DNA of 64,000 nucleotides from positions 992,001-1,056,000 of the forward strand of contig JAEPNK010000002.1 of the NCBI GenBank assembly GCA_017643495.1, given 5' to 3'. The notes under the pieces were generated by a model that had not been told where the DNA came from, ran no database searches, and saw only the letters and a program-made list of their open reading frames with translations. Position 1 is the stretch's first letter. Every line of letters begins with the position of its first letter. The stretch is from Rhizobiaceae bacterium. GTDB taxonomy: Bacteria > Pseudomonadota > Alphaproteobacteria > Rhizobiales > Rhizobiaceae. Positions 16,447 through 24,766 of this stretch are shown piece after piece. Position numbers and translations under genes: made by a program.

Positions 16447-18258
16447 ATGATAAGGGGTGGCAGACTCACGCGTTCTGGCAGGGTAATTGTGAAAAGCACG
16501 GAAGTCTTCAACATTATTCTCATCAAGGCCACCCGCTACGATGAAGAAGGATACCCCATACACTGGGCAAGAAGCTGGGTACCGGCCAACTCGCTTGCCT
16601 GCATGTACGGTATTGCCGAAGATTGCAGCGACCGGCAGGTTCTTGGCAAGAATGTCGAGATACGCATCACAACAATCGACGAGATAACCGAGCGGGTAAA
16701 CCATTCGAAACTGCTGAAACGCATTCGCAAGGATGGCGGAAAGGCACTGATTGCCCTTGTCGGCGTCCAGTCCAACCAGTTTCCCCGCTCCATGCACATA
16801 GCCGACAAGTTTCTGGCTGCCGATATTCCGGTCTGCATTGGCGGATTTCATGTATCCGGCTGCTATCGCATGCTTGACGAAATGCCGGTGGAGATGAAAG
16901 AGGCCCGGGACAAGGGTATCGGGCTTTTCATTGGCGAAGCGGAAAACGGTGCTTTTGACGAAGTGTTGTGCGACGCGCATGCAGGCACGCTCAAACCGGT
17001 CTATGACCATTCGGCCAACTTGCCGGAAATAGAAAACGCCACAATCCCCAAACTGCCTGCCACAGCCATGAAAAACGAGATTTATGCAAGTTTCGATGTG
17101 GGGCGGGGCTGTCCGTTTGAATGTTCTTTCTGCTGCATCATCAATGTGCAGGGCAGAACCAGCCGCTTCCGGGGCATTGAAGCGCTTGAAAAGATCATTC
17201 GCCATTATGAAAGCATTGGCGTTCACCGGTTTTTCATCACCGATGACAATTTCGCCCGAAACAGGAATTGGGAAGCAATTCTCGATCACCTGATCCATCT
17301 TCGTGAAAACGAGAAAATGGATTTCTCGATGATCATTCAGGTGGACACGCTTTGCCACAAGATACCGGGTTTCATTGAAAAATGTGCCCGTGCGGGCGTC
17401 AACCAGGCATTTATCGGCCTTGAAAACATCAACCCCGACAACCTGGCAGCCTCGAAGAAGCGGCAGAACAAGATCACCGACTACCGCGACATGATGCTGG
17501 CCTGGAAAAAATACCACACAATCCTGTATGGCGGCTACATTATCGGGTTCCCCAACGACACCCGGGAATCCGTTCTTCGTGATGTGGAAATCATCAAGCG
17601 GGAATTGCCCATAGACATACTGAACCTGACCATCCTGACACCCCTGCCCGGCTCGGAAGACCACAAACGGGCGCTGGCACGCGGCGACTGGATGGACCCG
17701 GACCTGAACAAGTACGATCTTACCCACCGGGTCTTCCACCACCCGAACATCAGCGATGCAGAGTTCGACCATCTGTATGAGGAAGTCGGCAAGAGTTTCT
17801 ATTCGCTGGAACATTGCAAAACCATCATGAAGCGCGCCGCTGCGCTTGGTAGCGATCGCCGTTACATGACCGCCGGACGGCTTCTCCAGTTCGGCTACCA
17901 GACGCGATTTACCCGCATTGCAGCGCTCGATGTCGGCGTATTGCGAAAGCGCTACCGCAAGGACCGCCGTCCCGGAATACCCCTGGAAAACCCGGCCCGT
18001 TTTTACCCCCGGGTTATCTGGTCAGCCCTGTCGGAAATGGTGAAGATCACGGCAAGCTGGTTCTATTTCAAACACCTGGCCAAAAACATTTTTGCCGACC
18101 CCCGCAAGCAGGAATATACCGACCTGGCAATCCAGCCGGCAGGATCTGACGAATACGACCGGCTTGGACTTTACCAATCAACCCGGGGCGGTACGGAAGC
18201 GGTTGAGAAATATCGCCGCCAGCGCGAAATCATCAAGGCCGCAACCGCCGCGGAATAG
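16447..18258 (+). CDS. B12-binding-domain radical SAM protein, unknown function
   Basis: This roughly 603-residue protein has an N-terminal cobalamin-binding-like Rossmann region, with the strand VCIGGFHVSG in place of a full DxHxxG motif. A radical SAM domain follows with the cluster motif CPFECSFC and GLENINPDNL. Such enzymes often methylate or rearrange lipids, cofactors or peptides, and I cannot name a substrate. The ATG at 16447 has AGGGGA six bases upstream; a GTG at 16489 is an alternative. It lies alone between dnaG and a DMT carrier, in a place where dnaG and yqeY are usually close together. Confidence 0.85.
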   Translation: MIRGGRLTRSGRVIVKSTEVFNIILIKATRYDEEGYPIHWARSWVPANSLACMYGIAEDCSDRQVLGKNVEIRITTIDEITERVNHSKLLKRIRKDGGKALIALVGVQSNQFPRSMHIADKFLAADIPVCIGGFHVSGCYRMLDEMPVEMKEARDKGIGLFIGEAENGAFDEVLCDAHAGTLKPVYDHSANLPEIENATIPKLPATAMKNEIYASFDVGRGCPFECSFCCIINVQGRTSRFRGIEALEKIIRHYESIGVHRFFITDDNFARNRNWEAILDHLIHLRENEKMDFSMIIQVDTLCHKIPGFIEKCARAGVNQAFIGLENINPDNLAASKKRQNKITDYRDMMLAWKKYHTILYGGYIIGFPNDTRESVLRDVEIIKRELPIDILNLTILTPLPGSEDHKRALARGDWMDPDLNKYDLTHRVFHHPNISDAEFDHLYEEVGKSFYSLEHCKTIMKRAAALGSDRRYMTAGRLLQFGYQTRFTRIAALDVGVLRKRYRKDRRPGIPLENPARFYPRVIWSALSEMVKITASWFYFKHLAKNIFADPRKQEYTDLAIQPAGSDEYDRLGLYQSTRGGTEAVEKYRRQREIIKAATAAE

Positions 18259-18284
18259 CCGCCACAAAAAGAAAGTCTGACCGT

Positions 18285-19178
18285 TCAGCTCGGCACATTG
18301 CCAAGCGGCGCTGGTGGCACGGGCGCGCGTCCGCCGATGGTTTGCAGGATCACCGCAGCCAGAACAACGACACCGCCGATAACCACATTGACTGTCGTTG
18401 TTTCACCCAGAAAAGCCCAAACCCATATTGGCCCCAACACGCTTTCCAGCAGAACAAGAACACTGACCTCGGACGACGGGAGATGTGTCGCGGCTAGGGT
18501 AACACAGGCAATGCCTAGCCCAATGGTGAACGCCCCCATGAAAAGGCTCAGGCCAAGATCCCAGGAACCGATAGCAAGTGTCGAACCAAGCCCTATAACC
18601 AGGGCGACATTCATCAGGCAGGCAAAAGTGCCACCCAGGAACGTTCCACCCAATGGCTCTTCCCGCCCAAGATAGCGGATGGCAACCAGCATGCCGGCAA
18701 AACAGAAAGCGGAAATCAGGGCAAACATGTTTCCGGTTGTTCCGCCGGTTTCAAACCCGTCTGCAACCATGATCGCGACACCGAAAATCGCCAGAACAAG
18801 CGCCATCCAGGTCACCTTTGAAGGGCGTTCACGCAGAACGATCCAGGCAAGCATTGCCGCAAAGACTGGGGACGAGGAAAGCAGGAACAGGGCACTGGCA
18901 ATGCTGGTGTTCAGCAACGCATATACGTAGAAACTGAAGGCAATGCCAAGCAGCAGACCGATCAGGACAGAACCCCGGTCAATCGATCCGAGAAATGCCA
19001 GGAACCCCACTCTTCGGCGAATGCATGCAAAAACAGCGACCATTGCAGCAAGGGAAACCGAACGGTAGACCATGATCTGGAACGCATCGGCATTCTCGAT
19101 CAGGCGCAACAACAACCCGACGAAACTCATCAGGGTCGCTCCGGCCAAAACCAGAAAAATCGCTCTTGCACGCGTCAA
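18285..19178 (-). CDS. EamA/DMT-family transporter
   Basis: This 297-residue inner-membrane protein has ten predicted helices in two EamA repeats. The typical VLLESVLGPIWVWAFLGE segment opens the last pair of helices. The substrate is unknown. The start is TTG at 19178, preceded by an exceptionally strong ribosome site (listed separately). It lies 68 bases downstream of yqeY on the same strand and converges on the radical SAM gene with 26 bases between the stops. Confidence 0.88.
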   Translation of the reverse strand: MTRARAIFLVLAGATLMSFVGLLLRLIENADAFQIMVYRSVSLAAMVAVFACIRRRVGFLAFLGSIDRGSVLIGLLLGIAFSFYVYALLNTSIASALFLLSSSPVFAAMLAWIVLRERPSKVTWMALVLAIFGVAIMVADGFETGGTTGNMFALISAFCFAGMLVAIRYLGREEPLGGTFLGGTFACLMNVALVIGLGSTLAIGSWDLGLSLFMGAFTIGLGIACVTLAATHLPSSEVSVLVLLESVLGPIWVWAFLGETTTVNVVIGGVVVLAAVILQTIGGRAPVPPAPLGNVPS

Positions 19179-19189
19179 GGATCACCTCC
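19179..19189 (-). promoter_or_regulatory. Extended Shine-Dalgarno site before a TTG start
   Basis: Read on the reverse strand the site is GGAGGTGATCC directly before TTG. All eleven bases can pair with the usual 3' end of bacterial 16S rRNA (GGATCACCTCC). Such long pairing is rare and supports the TTG as the true start. Confidence 0.7.
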
Positions 19190-19246
19190 CCGGAAGCTCA
19201 GGCCTTGCGGCTCGCCGACCCCTGAAACAGTGTTGTCGACATTGCC

Positions 19247-19699
19247 CTACGCACCCAGCCTTGATTTCACCATCGGCCCGACTACCCCCATGTCCAGTTG
19301 GCCCCGGTACCGTTCCTTGAGAACACCCATGACCTTGCCCATGTCACGAAGCGAGGCCGCCCCCGTTTCGCTGATAGCCTGGTCAACGGCCTTCTCCGAT
19401 TCTTCCGCAGAAAGCTGGCGCGGCAGAAACTCTCGAATGATCTCGATTTCCTCAAGCTCCTGTTGCTCCAGTTCGCTGCGCCCGGCCTCACGATACATTT
19501 TCGAAGATTCCTCGCGCTGCTTCACCATCTTGGTGAGAATATCAAGCACCTCATCCTCGTCTGCCTTGTCCTTGCCCTTGCCGCGCAAGGCAATATCCCG
19601 CTCCTTGATCGCTGCGTTGACAAGGCGAAGTGTGGCCGTTCGGCGCGTGTCCTTGTCCTTCATGGCCTGCTTCATCTGCTCGGTGATTTTATCGCGCAT
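19247..19699 (-). CDS. GatB/YqeY domain protein
   Basis: This 150-residue, mostly helical protein is the stand-alone YqeY domain related to the tail of GatB, the subunit that binds misacylated tRNA. The N-terminus MRDKITEQMKQAMKDKD and the segments TLRLVNAAIKERDI and LPRQLSAEE are family marks. GGAGC precedes the ATG. Its precise role is unknown in most bacteria. It diverges from carA, as is common in this order of bacteria, but a DMT gene and a radical SAM gene separate it from dnaG. Confidence 0.93.
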   Translation of the reverse strand: MRDKITEQMKQAMKDKDTRRTATLRLVNAAIKERDIALRGKGKDKADEDEVLDILTKMVKQREESSKMYREAGRSELEQQELEEIEIIREFLPRQLSAEESEKAVDQAISETGAASLRDMGKVMGVLKERYRGQLDMGVVGPMVKSRLGA

Positions 19700-19813
19700 G
19701 GTAGCTCCGGATTTTTCCCAAGCCGGGAACTTAGCGCCTTAGCGACCCCGAAGCAACGGTGGAAACCTCGCCAAGTTCATGATTCTATTGAATTATATAT
19801 ATTTCTCAAATGG

Positions 19814-19842
19814 TTGACCCTGTCAGGGCCATCCACTATTTT
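19814..19842 (+). promoter_or_regulatory. Probable carA promoter
   Basis: TTGACC at 19814-19819 and TATTTT at 19837-19842 are separated by exactly 17 bases. The predicted start would leave a leader of about 65 bases before the carA ATG. This is a pattern match only. Confidence 0.4.
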
Positions 19843-19912
19843 CCGCTAATAACCTGTAATCAAGCCACCCTTCGAAGCCGGGCAAGCCCGCGGCGCAACG
19901 GAACGCGACCCC

Positions 19913-21109
19913 ATGACCAACACTACCGCACCATGGACCCGGGAAACCCCGACAGCAATCATCGTACTGGCCGACGGTACTGTCATAGAAGGCAAGGGAT
20001 GCGGAGCCACCGGCAACGCCGTTGCCGAGATCTGCTTCAACACGGCAATTACCGGATATCAGGAAATCCTCACAGACCCCTCCTATGCGGGCCAGGTGAT
20101 AACCTTCACCTTCCCCCATATCGGAAATGTCGGCGCCAATGACGAAGATCTCGAAACGCTTCAGGCCGACGATCCGAAAGCGGCTATCGGGGCGGTTTTC
20201 AAGGCCGACATGACCAACCCGTCAAACTATCGTTCTGCCGGACATCTCGACCAGTGGCTGAAATCCCGTGGCATCATTGGCCTGTGCGGCATTGATACCC
20301 GTGCACTGACAGCCCTGATCCGCGACAAGGGATTGGCGAATTGTGTCATCGCCCACAACCCCGATGGCAAGTTTGACATTCCGGCATTGAAGGAACAGGC
20401 TGCCCAATGGTCCGGTCTGGAAGGTCTTGACCTCGCGAAAGTCGTTGGCCACGGCCAGAAACAGGCCTGGACCCAGACACCCTGGGTGTGGAACGATGGA
20501 TATGGCGAAGGCAAGGACCCTGAATACCATATTGTAGCGATTGATTTCGGCATCAAGCGCAATATCCTGAGGCTGATGGCAGGACTTGGCTGCCGCATCA
20601 CGATCGTCCCTGCGACGACTTCTGCCGAGGATGTGCTGGCGCTAGGTCCGGACGGCGTATTCCTGTCCAACGGGCCGGGTGATCCCGCAGCCACTGGCGA
20701 ATATTCAGTCAAGGCAATCCAGGGCATTCTGGAAAGTGGCATCCCGGTATTCGGCATATGTCTCGGCCACCAGATGCTGGCACTCGCACTGGGCGCCAAA
20801 ACCGTGAAAATGCATCAGGGCCATCACGGCGCCAACCACCCGGTCAAGGACCATACCACCGGCAAGGTGGAAATCGTTTCGATGAATCACGGCTTTGCCG
20901 TTGACAGCCAGAGCCTGCCTGAGGGCGTAACGGAAACCCATGTATCGCTTTTCGATGGTTCGAATTGCGGCCTTGCGGTGGACGGCAAGCCCGTCTTTTC
21001 CGTACAACACCACCCGGAAGCCTCCCCCGGCCCGCAGGACAGCCATTACCTGTTCAAGCGGTTCCTCGATCTGGTTCGCGAACACAAGGGCGCAACAACA
21101 CCGGCGTAA
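19913..21109 (+). CDS. carA: Carbamoyl-phosphate synthase small subunit
   Basis: CarA is the glutaminase subunit that supplies ammonia to CarB for carbamoyl phosphate, the precursor of arginine and pyrimidines. The 398-residue protein has the N-terminal CPSase domain ([18 protein letters not shown]). The class I amidotransferase domain follows, with the nucleophile in GICLGHQ and the His and Glu in HHPEASPGP. carB lies 4.5 kb downstream on the same strand, with six unrelated genes between. Confidence 0.97.
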   Translation: MTNTTAPWTRETPTAIIVLADGTVIEGKGCGATGNAVAEICFNTAITGYQEILTDPSYAGQVITFTFPHIGNVGANDEDLETLQADDPKAAIGAVFKADMTNPSNYRSAGHLDQWLKSRGIIGLCGIDTRALTALIRDKGLANCVIAHNPDGKFDIPALKEQAAQWSGLEGLDLAKVVGHGQKQAWTQTPWVWNDGYGEGKDPEYHIVAIDFGIKRNILRLMAGLGCRITIVPATTSAEDVLALGPDGVFLSNGPGDPAATGEYSVKAIQGILESGIPVFGICLGHQMLALALGAKTVKMHQGHHGANHPVKDHTTGKVEIVSMNHGFAVDSQSLPEGVTETHVSLFDGSNCGLAVDGKPVFSVQHHPEASPGPQDSHYLFKRFLDLVREHKGATTPA

Positions 21110-21122
21110 CGCAGAGAACCGT

Positions 21123-21704
21123 CTATTGCAGCTTGTCCATGCTCCGGAACACCTGTTTGGCAATAAGCAGCGGTTCGGCAGATTTCTGGATTTGCGAGAC
21201 GATCCAGCCGCCTTCAATGGTGGTTAGCACAGCCCGGAACACCTCAGTGTAACGTTTCAGCTCATCCTGATCCGGGGAAAACGGCTCCAACTGCTCCACC
21301 ATCCGCTGAACCCATCCACGAAGAACGGTATCGGCCCGCTTCCGGATTTCACCATCTTCCCGCGTCAGTTCCACCGAAAAGGACGTTACCGGGCAGCCGA
21401 GTGAAAACTTCTCACTCGCGGCAAGCTCCACAATATCGTCAATAACGGCATCAACAGCCGCTTCAACGGTTCCTGCATTTTCGAAAGCATTGTCGATCAG
21501 CCGGAGCATGAACCTGTTTGCTGCATCAAGAACCGCCAGGGCGAGTTCCTGCTTACCGCCGGGGAAATGGTGATAGAAGCTGCCTTTTGGCGCTCCGCTT
21601 TGTTCAAGGATTTCTGCCAGCCCCACGCCATGATACCCCTTCTCGCGAAAGAGCAGGAGCGCGGTTTTTATCATCTTGTTTTTGGCATCGGAACGTCTTG
21701 GCAT
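21123..21704 (-). CDS. TetR-family transcriptional regulator
   Basis: This 193-residue protein has an N-terminal helix-turn-helix with LAEILEQSGAPKGSFYHHFPGGK. A LmrA/YxaF-like C-terminal domain follows that holds the pattern GCPVTSFSVEL. I took the ATG at 21704; a TTG five codons upstream is also open. It converges on carA with 13 bases between stops and diverges from an alpha/beta hydrolase gene. Two different palindromes lie in the shared control region, so it probably represses the hydrolase and itself. Confidence 0.9.
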   Translation of the reverse strand: MPRRSDAKNKMIKTALLLFREKGYHGVGLAEILEQSGAPKGSFYHHFPGGKQELALAVLDAANRFMLRLIDNAFENAGTVEAAVDAVIDDIVELAASEKFSLGCPVTSFSVELTREDGEIRKRADTVLRGWVQRMVEQLEPFSPDQDELKRYTEVFRAVLTTIEGGWIVSQIQKSAEPLLIAKQVFRSMDKLQ

Positions 21705-21724
21705 GTGTCCGGATAGCAAAACTA

Positions 21725-21740
21725 TGTTGACCGGTCTACA
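21725..21740. promoter_or_regulatory. Probable TetR operator, GACCGGTC core
   Basis: A 16-bp inverted repeat, TGTTGACC followed by GGTCTACA, has seven of eight pairs matching and a perfect GACCGGTC core. It lies 20 bases from the TetR start. The core resembles operators of LmrA/YxaF-type TetR proteins. Confidence 0.65.
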
Positions 21741-21744
21741 GAAT

Positions 21745-21772
21745 TTATTCTAGGGTGATCACCATAGAATAA
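21745..21772. promoter_or_regulatory. 28-bp near-perfect palindrome before the hydrolase gene
   Basis: The left arm TTATTCTAGGGTGA and right arm TCACCATAGAATAA match at 13 of 14 pairs and meet at a central TGATCA. It ends 14 bases before the hydrolase ATG and covers the likely promoter or 5' leader. The sequence differs from the neighbouring GACCGGTC site, so a second regulator may bind here. Confidence 0.6.
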
Positions 21773-21786
21773 CAGGAACCAGCCCA

Positions 21787-22704
21787 ATGACCATTGAAAC
21801 AGTACGGATGAAAACGGCCGACGGCGGATGTATCAAAGGCGAAATCCACCTTCACCAGGCTCCGGCCGCCACGGTTGTCGTTCACGGTGCAACCGGTGTT
21901 CCGATGGGTTACTACCGCAAGTTCGCTGCCTGGCTTGGCAATCACCACCAATGCCATGTGCTCATTTACGCGTATCGGGACAGCGACCTGAAGGCTCCGC
22001 AGAAACTTCGCGCTTCCCGGGTTTCCATGAGTGACTGGGGCGTGGACGACCAGACCGCCGCCCTTGAGTACATGCTCGGGAATTATCCGCACCTGCCCCT
22101 GCATACCATTGGCCATTCACTGGGCGGCATGTGCCTGCCTTTCCACGAACAGGCAAACCGGGTTGCAACCCATACGGCAGTCAATGCAGGTCCGGCATAC
22201 TGGAAAGACCACCCGCTCTGGTTCATGCCACAGGTAATCATGTTCTGGTTCCTTCTCGGACCGTTGGCGACCCGCCTTTTCGGATATTTTCCCGGAAAAC
22301 TGATCGGGCTGAAAAGCGACTTGCCCGCGAATGTCTACTGGCAATGGCGCAGGTGGTGCACAAATCCGTCATTTTACGAAGTCGACTGGGGTAAAAAAAT
22401 CAACAGGCCGGAACCCGGCAGGATAGCCGTGCCCGTACATCTGGTTTCAACGTCAGACGACCACATGATCCCGCCTTTCAAGGTGCAGCAACTTGCACGA
22501 TATTTCCCGGATGCCCTGACCTCCTACACTTGCATCGAGCCGACTTACCTTGGTCTGAAAGAGGTGGGTCATATCGGAATTTTCTCCTCGCGCAACCGGG
22601 ACATCTGGCCCATACTTGCCAAGCAGGTTTCGAATTCGATTCGCAAATTTCCACTCACCAAGGGGCAAAATCGCAGCCGCTTTCAGCCGATCAGAAATAT
22701 GTGA
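21787..22704 (+). CDS. Alpha/beta-fold hydrolase
   Basis: This 305-residue cytoplasmic protein has the hydrolase nucleophile elbow GHSLGG at about residue 106. A late acidic residue lies in STSDDHMIP and the catalytic His in EVGHIGIF. It matches a group of serine hydrolases annotated only as alpha/beta hydrolases. The substrate is unknown. A hydrophobic insert (VIMFWFLLGPLA) near residue 155 may form a lid. AGGA precedes the ATG. It diverges from a TetR gene with two palindromes between them, which suggests that its substrate or a related compound induces it. Confidence 0.87.
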   Translation: MTIETVRMKTADGGCIKGEIHLHQAPAATVVVHGATGVPMGYYRKFAAWLGNHHQCHVLIYAYRDSDLKAPQKLRASRVSMSDWGVDDQTAALEYMLGNYPHLPLHTIGHSLGGMCLPFHEQANRVATHTAVNAGPAYWKDHPLWFMPQVIMFWFLLGPLATRLFGYFPGKLIGLKSDLPANVYWQWRRWCTNPSFYEVDWGKKINRPEPGRIAVPVHLVSTSDDHMIPPFKVQQLARYFPDALTSYTCIEPTYLGLKEVGHIGIFSSRNRDIWPILAKQVSNSIRKFPLTKGQNRSRFQPIRNM

Positions 22705-23029
22705 TCGGATGAACCTTTTCCTGCCGTCTTTTCGTAACTAAATACGCTTCGTCAAAAGCTACCGGAATCAGTGCAATGCATCACAACAACAACAATACAC
22801 CTGTCGCACAAATGTCGCCGTCCCTGGGACGGGCCCTGTCCATGATCGCCCGTCGTCCGGCGGAACCCGGCAATGTCAAACCCGATGCAGCCATGACAGA
22901 CACAACAACACCGGCTGACCCTTGCAAGGCCAAGTGCAGCCAGAGTTCACTTGTCGCTTTGTGACAGTCTCCCGCGATTTAAGCTGCAAAGTCCAAAAAC
23001 TGCATTCAGGCAAACCCCGGTAACCTGGT
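22705..23029. other. Gap between the hydrolase and DUF2937 genes
   Basis: Apart from the doubtful 62-codon frame and the hairpin near 23010-23047, I see nothing certain here. The bases 22705-22775 are AT-rich and could hold a promoter for the small frame. Confidence 0.4.
22776..22964 (+). CDS. Small open frame of doubtful status
   Basis: A 62-codon frame begins MHHNNNNTPVAQM with GGAA ten bases upstream. It has no membrane segment and no family I recognise, and its composition is only weakly gene-like. It fills most of a 325-base gap between the hydrolase gene and the reverse-strand DUF2937 gene. It may be a real small protein or chance. Confidence 0.3.
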   Translation: MHHNNNNTPVAQMSPSLGRALSMIARRPAEPGNVKPDAAMTDTTTPADPCKAKCSQSSLVAL

Positions 23030-23038
23030 TTACCGGGG
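23015..23038 (-). terminator. Hairpin over the DUF2937 stop codon
   Basis: CCCCGGTAA at 23015-23023 pairs with TTACCGGGG at 23030-23038, nine base pairs including the stop codon of the reverse-strand gene. Outer arms GCAAACC and GGTTTGC can extend it. The T-run beyond is weak, so termination is probable but not certain. Confidence 0.5.
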
Positions 23039-23566
23039 CAGGTTTGCGCTTGACCAGTTCGCAGGATTGGCACGTCTTTCTTTCCGTCGGCGCCACACCC
23101 CGACCGGCAGCCGTGCAAGCAACCAGGCGAAAAGCGCACCAATTCCGGACCATGCCAGCCCGGCCGGGGTAAGGGGCAGTGCCGGTTCGAAAATTCTCCA
23201 CGTACCTTCCATGATTTTCGGATCGGGATATTGCAAAACATGGAGGGGACGCATCATCGGACTGGCCGCATCCAGTTCGGTTTTCTGTTCCACAAGGTTT
23301 TCATATCGCGAAATCGCAACACGCATGGATTGGCCACGTTTTCGGGAAAACTCTTCCGCAGACCGTTCCATGATCCGCAATGCGTTGTCACGGTCCTGCT
23401 GGACAGAGGCGGCATCCTGGTCAAAATCCTCGACCACCGTCTGCAATTCACCAATGCCACCTTCAAGATGCTGGCGATATTGCTGGGCAAATTCGGGAAA
23501 CTGTCCAAGCGCCGCAAGACCTCCTGCAGTCAGGGTCAGCGTCCAGCTTTTTGAAAGGACTCCCAT
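23030..23566 (-). CDS. DUF2937 family membrane protein
   Basis: This 178-residue protein fits the DUF2937 family of alphaproteobacterial and other proteobacterial proteins. A short N-terminal hydrophobic segment (LTLTAGGLAAL) leads to the conserved QFPEFAQQYRQHL. A helical, probably coiled-coil region full of Asp, Glu and Gln follows, and then a second hydrophobic segment at about residues 130-155 (PAGLAWSGIGALFAWLLA) before a basic tail. No function is known for the family. It lies 49 bases after the protease gene on the same strand. Confidence 0.8.
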   Translation of the reverse strand: MGVLSKSWTLTLTAGGLAALGQFPEFAQQYRQHLEGGIGELQTVVEDFDQDAASVQQDRDNALRIMERSAEEFSRKRGQSMRVAISRYENLVEQKTELDAASPMMRPLHVLQYPDPKIMEGTWRIFEPALPLTPAGLAWSGIGALFAWLLARLPVGVWRRRKERRANPANWSSANLPR

Positions 23567-23615
23567 CCACGGCCCTCACCACAGTCACGGTTATGGGTCT
23601 GGCCAACCCGCCGGT

Positions 23616-24542
23616 TCACAACTCGCGTGCCTTGAACGTATCGCAGCTTTCTACGCGGCCAGTGTCAAACCCCTTGCGGAACCAACGGCGACGTTGCTCC
23701 GAGGTTCCATGATTGAAGCTCTCCGGCACAACATACCCTTGTGTACGTTTCTGGATTGCATCATCTCCAATCTGGTTTGCAGCGACCAGCGCCTCTTCCA
23801 GGTCTCCTGCCTCAAGCCAGCCTTCGCGGTTGACATAATGCCCCCAGACACCGGCAAAACAGTCGGCCTGCAATTCAACCTTTACAGACATCTGGTTGAC
23901 TTCCAGCTTGCCCATCGAACTGCGCATCCGGTTGAACTGCGGCAACACACCAATGATGTTCTGGACATGGTGTCCCACCTCGTGGGCCAGCACATAGGCT
24001 TCTGCAAAATCACCACCGGCACCAAATTTCGTTTCCAGTTCACGATAGAAGGAAAGGTCGATATAGACCTTGCTGTCGCCCGGACAATAAAACGGCCCGC
24101 TGGCCGAAGACGCCAAACCACAGGCCGATCGAACCTGGGAAGAAAAGAGTACAAGCTCGGGCTTCGGGTATTTCTTGCCGTAATCGGAAAACACCTTGGT
24201 CCAGACCTGCTCGGTTGAACCCAGAATGGTTTCGATGAACGCTTTCTGCTGGTCATTGCCCGTATTGCGCGGAGCGTTCTGGGTGCGGGGTGACTGGGTC
24301 TGCGGTGCAAATCCGCCGCTCAGGTCTCCGCCAAGCCCGCCGCCAAGCAATGTCAGCGGATTGATGCCGAGAAACCACAACACAATCCCGATGATGATAA
24401 GGGTTCCGATTCCCATGCCGCCGCTGCTTCCGCGTCTGGAACCTCCCATCGGGATTTGAAAGCCACCGGGAAAACCACCGCCACCGGAGCGCCCGCGATT
24501 GTCGTTTACGTTGGTACTGCGTTTCCGGCCTTTCCAGCGCAT
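23616..24542 (-). CDS. ypfJ: YpfJ/KPN_02809 family neutral zinc metallopeptidase
   Basis: This 308-residue protein has a basic, glycine-rich N-terminal region and one membrane helix (TLIIIGIVLWFLGI). A metalloprotease domain follows with the zinc motif HEVGHH at about residues 187-192 and a downstream ELQADCFAG that supplies the third ligand. It would face the periplasm. GGAGG seven bases before the ATG at 24542 fixes the start. The physiological substrate is not known for this family. It leads a two-gene group with the DUF2937 gene. Confidence 0.93.
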   Translation of the reverse strand: MRWKGRKRSTNVNDNRGRSGGGGFPGGFQIPMGGSRRGSSGGMGIGTLIIIGIVLWFLGINPLTLLGGGLGGDLSGGFAPQTQSPRTQNAPRNTGNDQQKAFIETILGSTEQVWTKVFSDYGKKYPKPELVLFSSQVRSACGLASSASGPFYCPGDSKVYIDLSFYRELETKFGAGGDFAEAYVLAHEVGHHVQNIIGVLPQFNRMRSSMGKLEVNQMSVKVELQADCFAGVWGHYVNREGWLEAGDLEEALVAANQIGDDAIQKRTQGYVVPESFNHGTSEQRRRWFRKGFDTGRVESCDTFKAREL

Positions 24543-24689
24543 GCCGCAACCTCCTGCCCTTCCCTGTGCGGGAATCTGATCCAGTCTGAAGCCCGTTGTC
24601 CGGACCATTTGTTCTTAGCACCCGGACTGAAACAAGCAAAGCTTATCCATCAATGATATTCGCTTGCAGCCACACACCCAAAACTAAAA

Positions 24690-24715
24690 ACCCGGCCCTT
24701 TTGCAAGGGTCGGGT
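24690..24715 (-). terminator. Rho-independent terminator after the copper chaperone gene
   Basis: An eleven-pair stem with one G-T pair (ACCCGGCCCTT with AAGGGTCGGGT) closes a TTGC loop. On the reverse strand it is followed by TTTTTAGTTTT. It lies 51 bases beyond the end of the copper chaperone gene. Confidence 0.8.
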
Positions 24716-24766
24716 AAAAATTTGAAAAGCACAGTTTACCAATCAGGCACGCAATAACCGCAAGGT

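Noticed and set aside
16423-17814. A 463-codon open frame opposite the radical SAM gene
   Set aside because: The forward-strand protein has clear cluster and domain motifs, while the antisense product has no family character.
21987-22168. Several short frames on both strands inside the alpha/beta hydrolase gene
   Set aside because: They overlap catalytic motifs of the real gene and have no family match.
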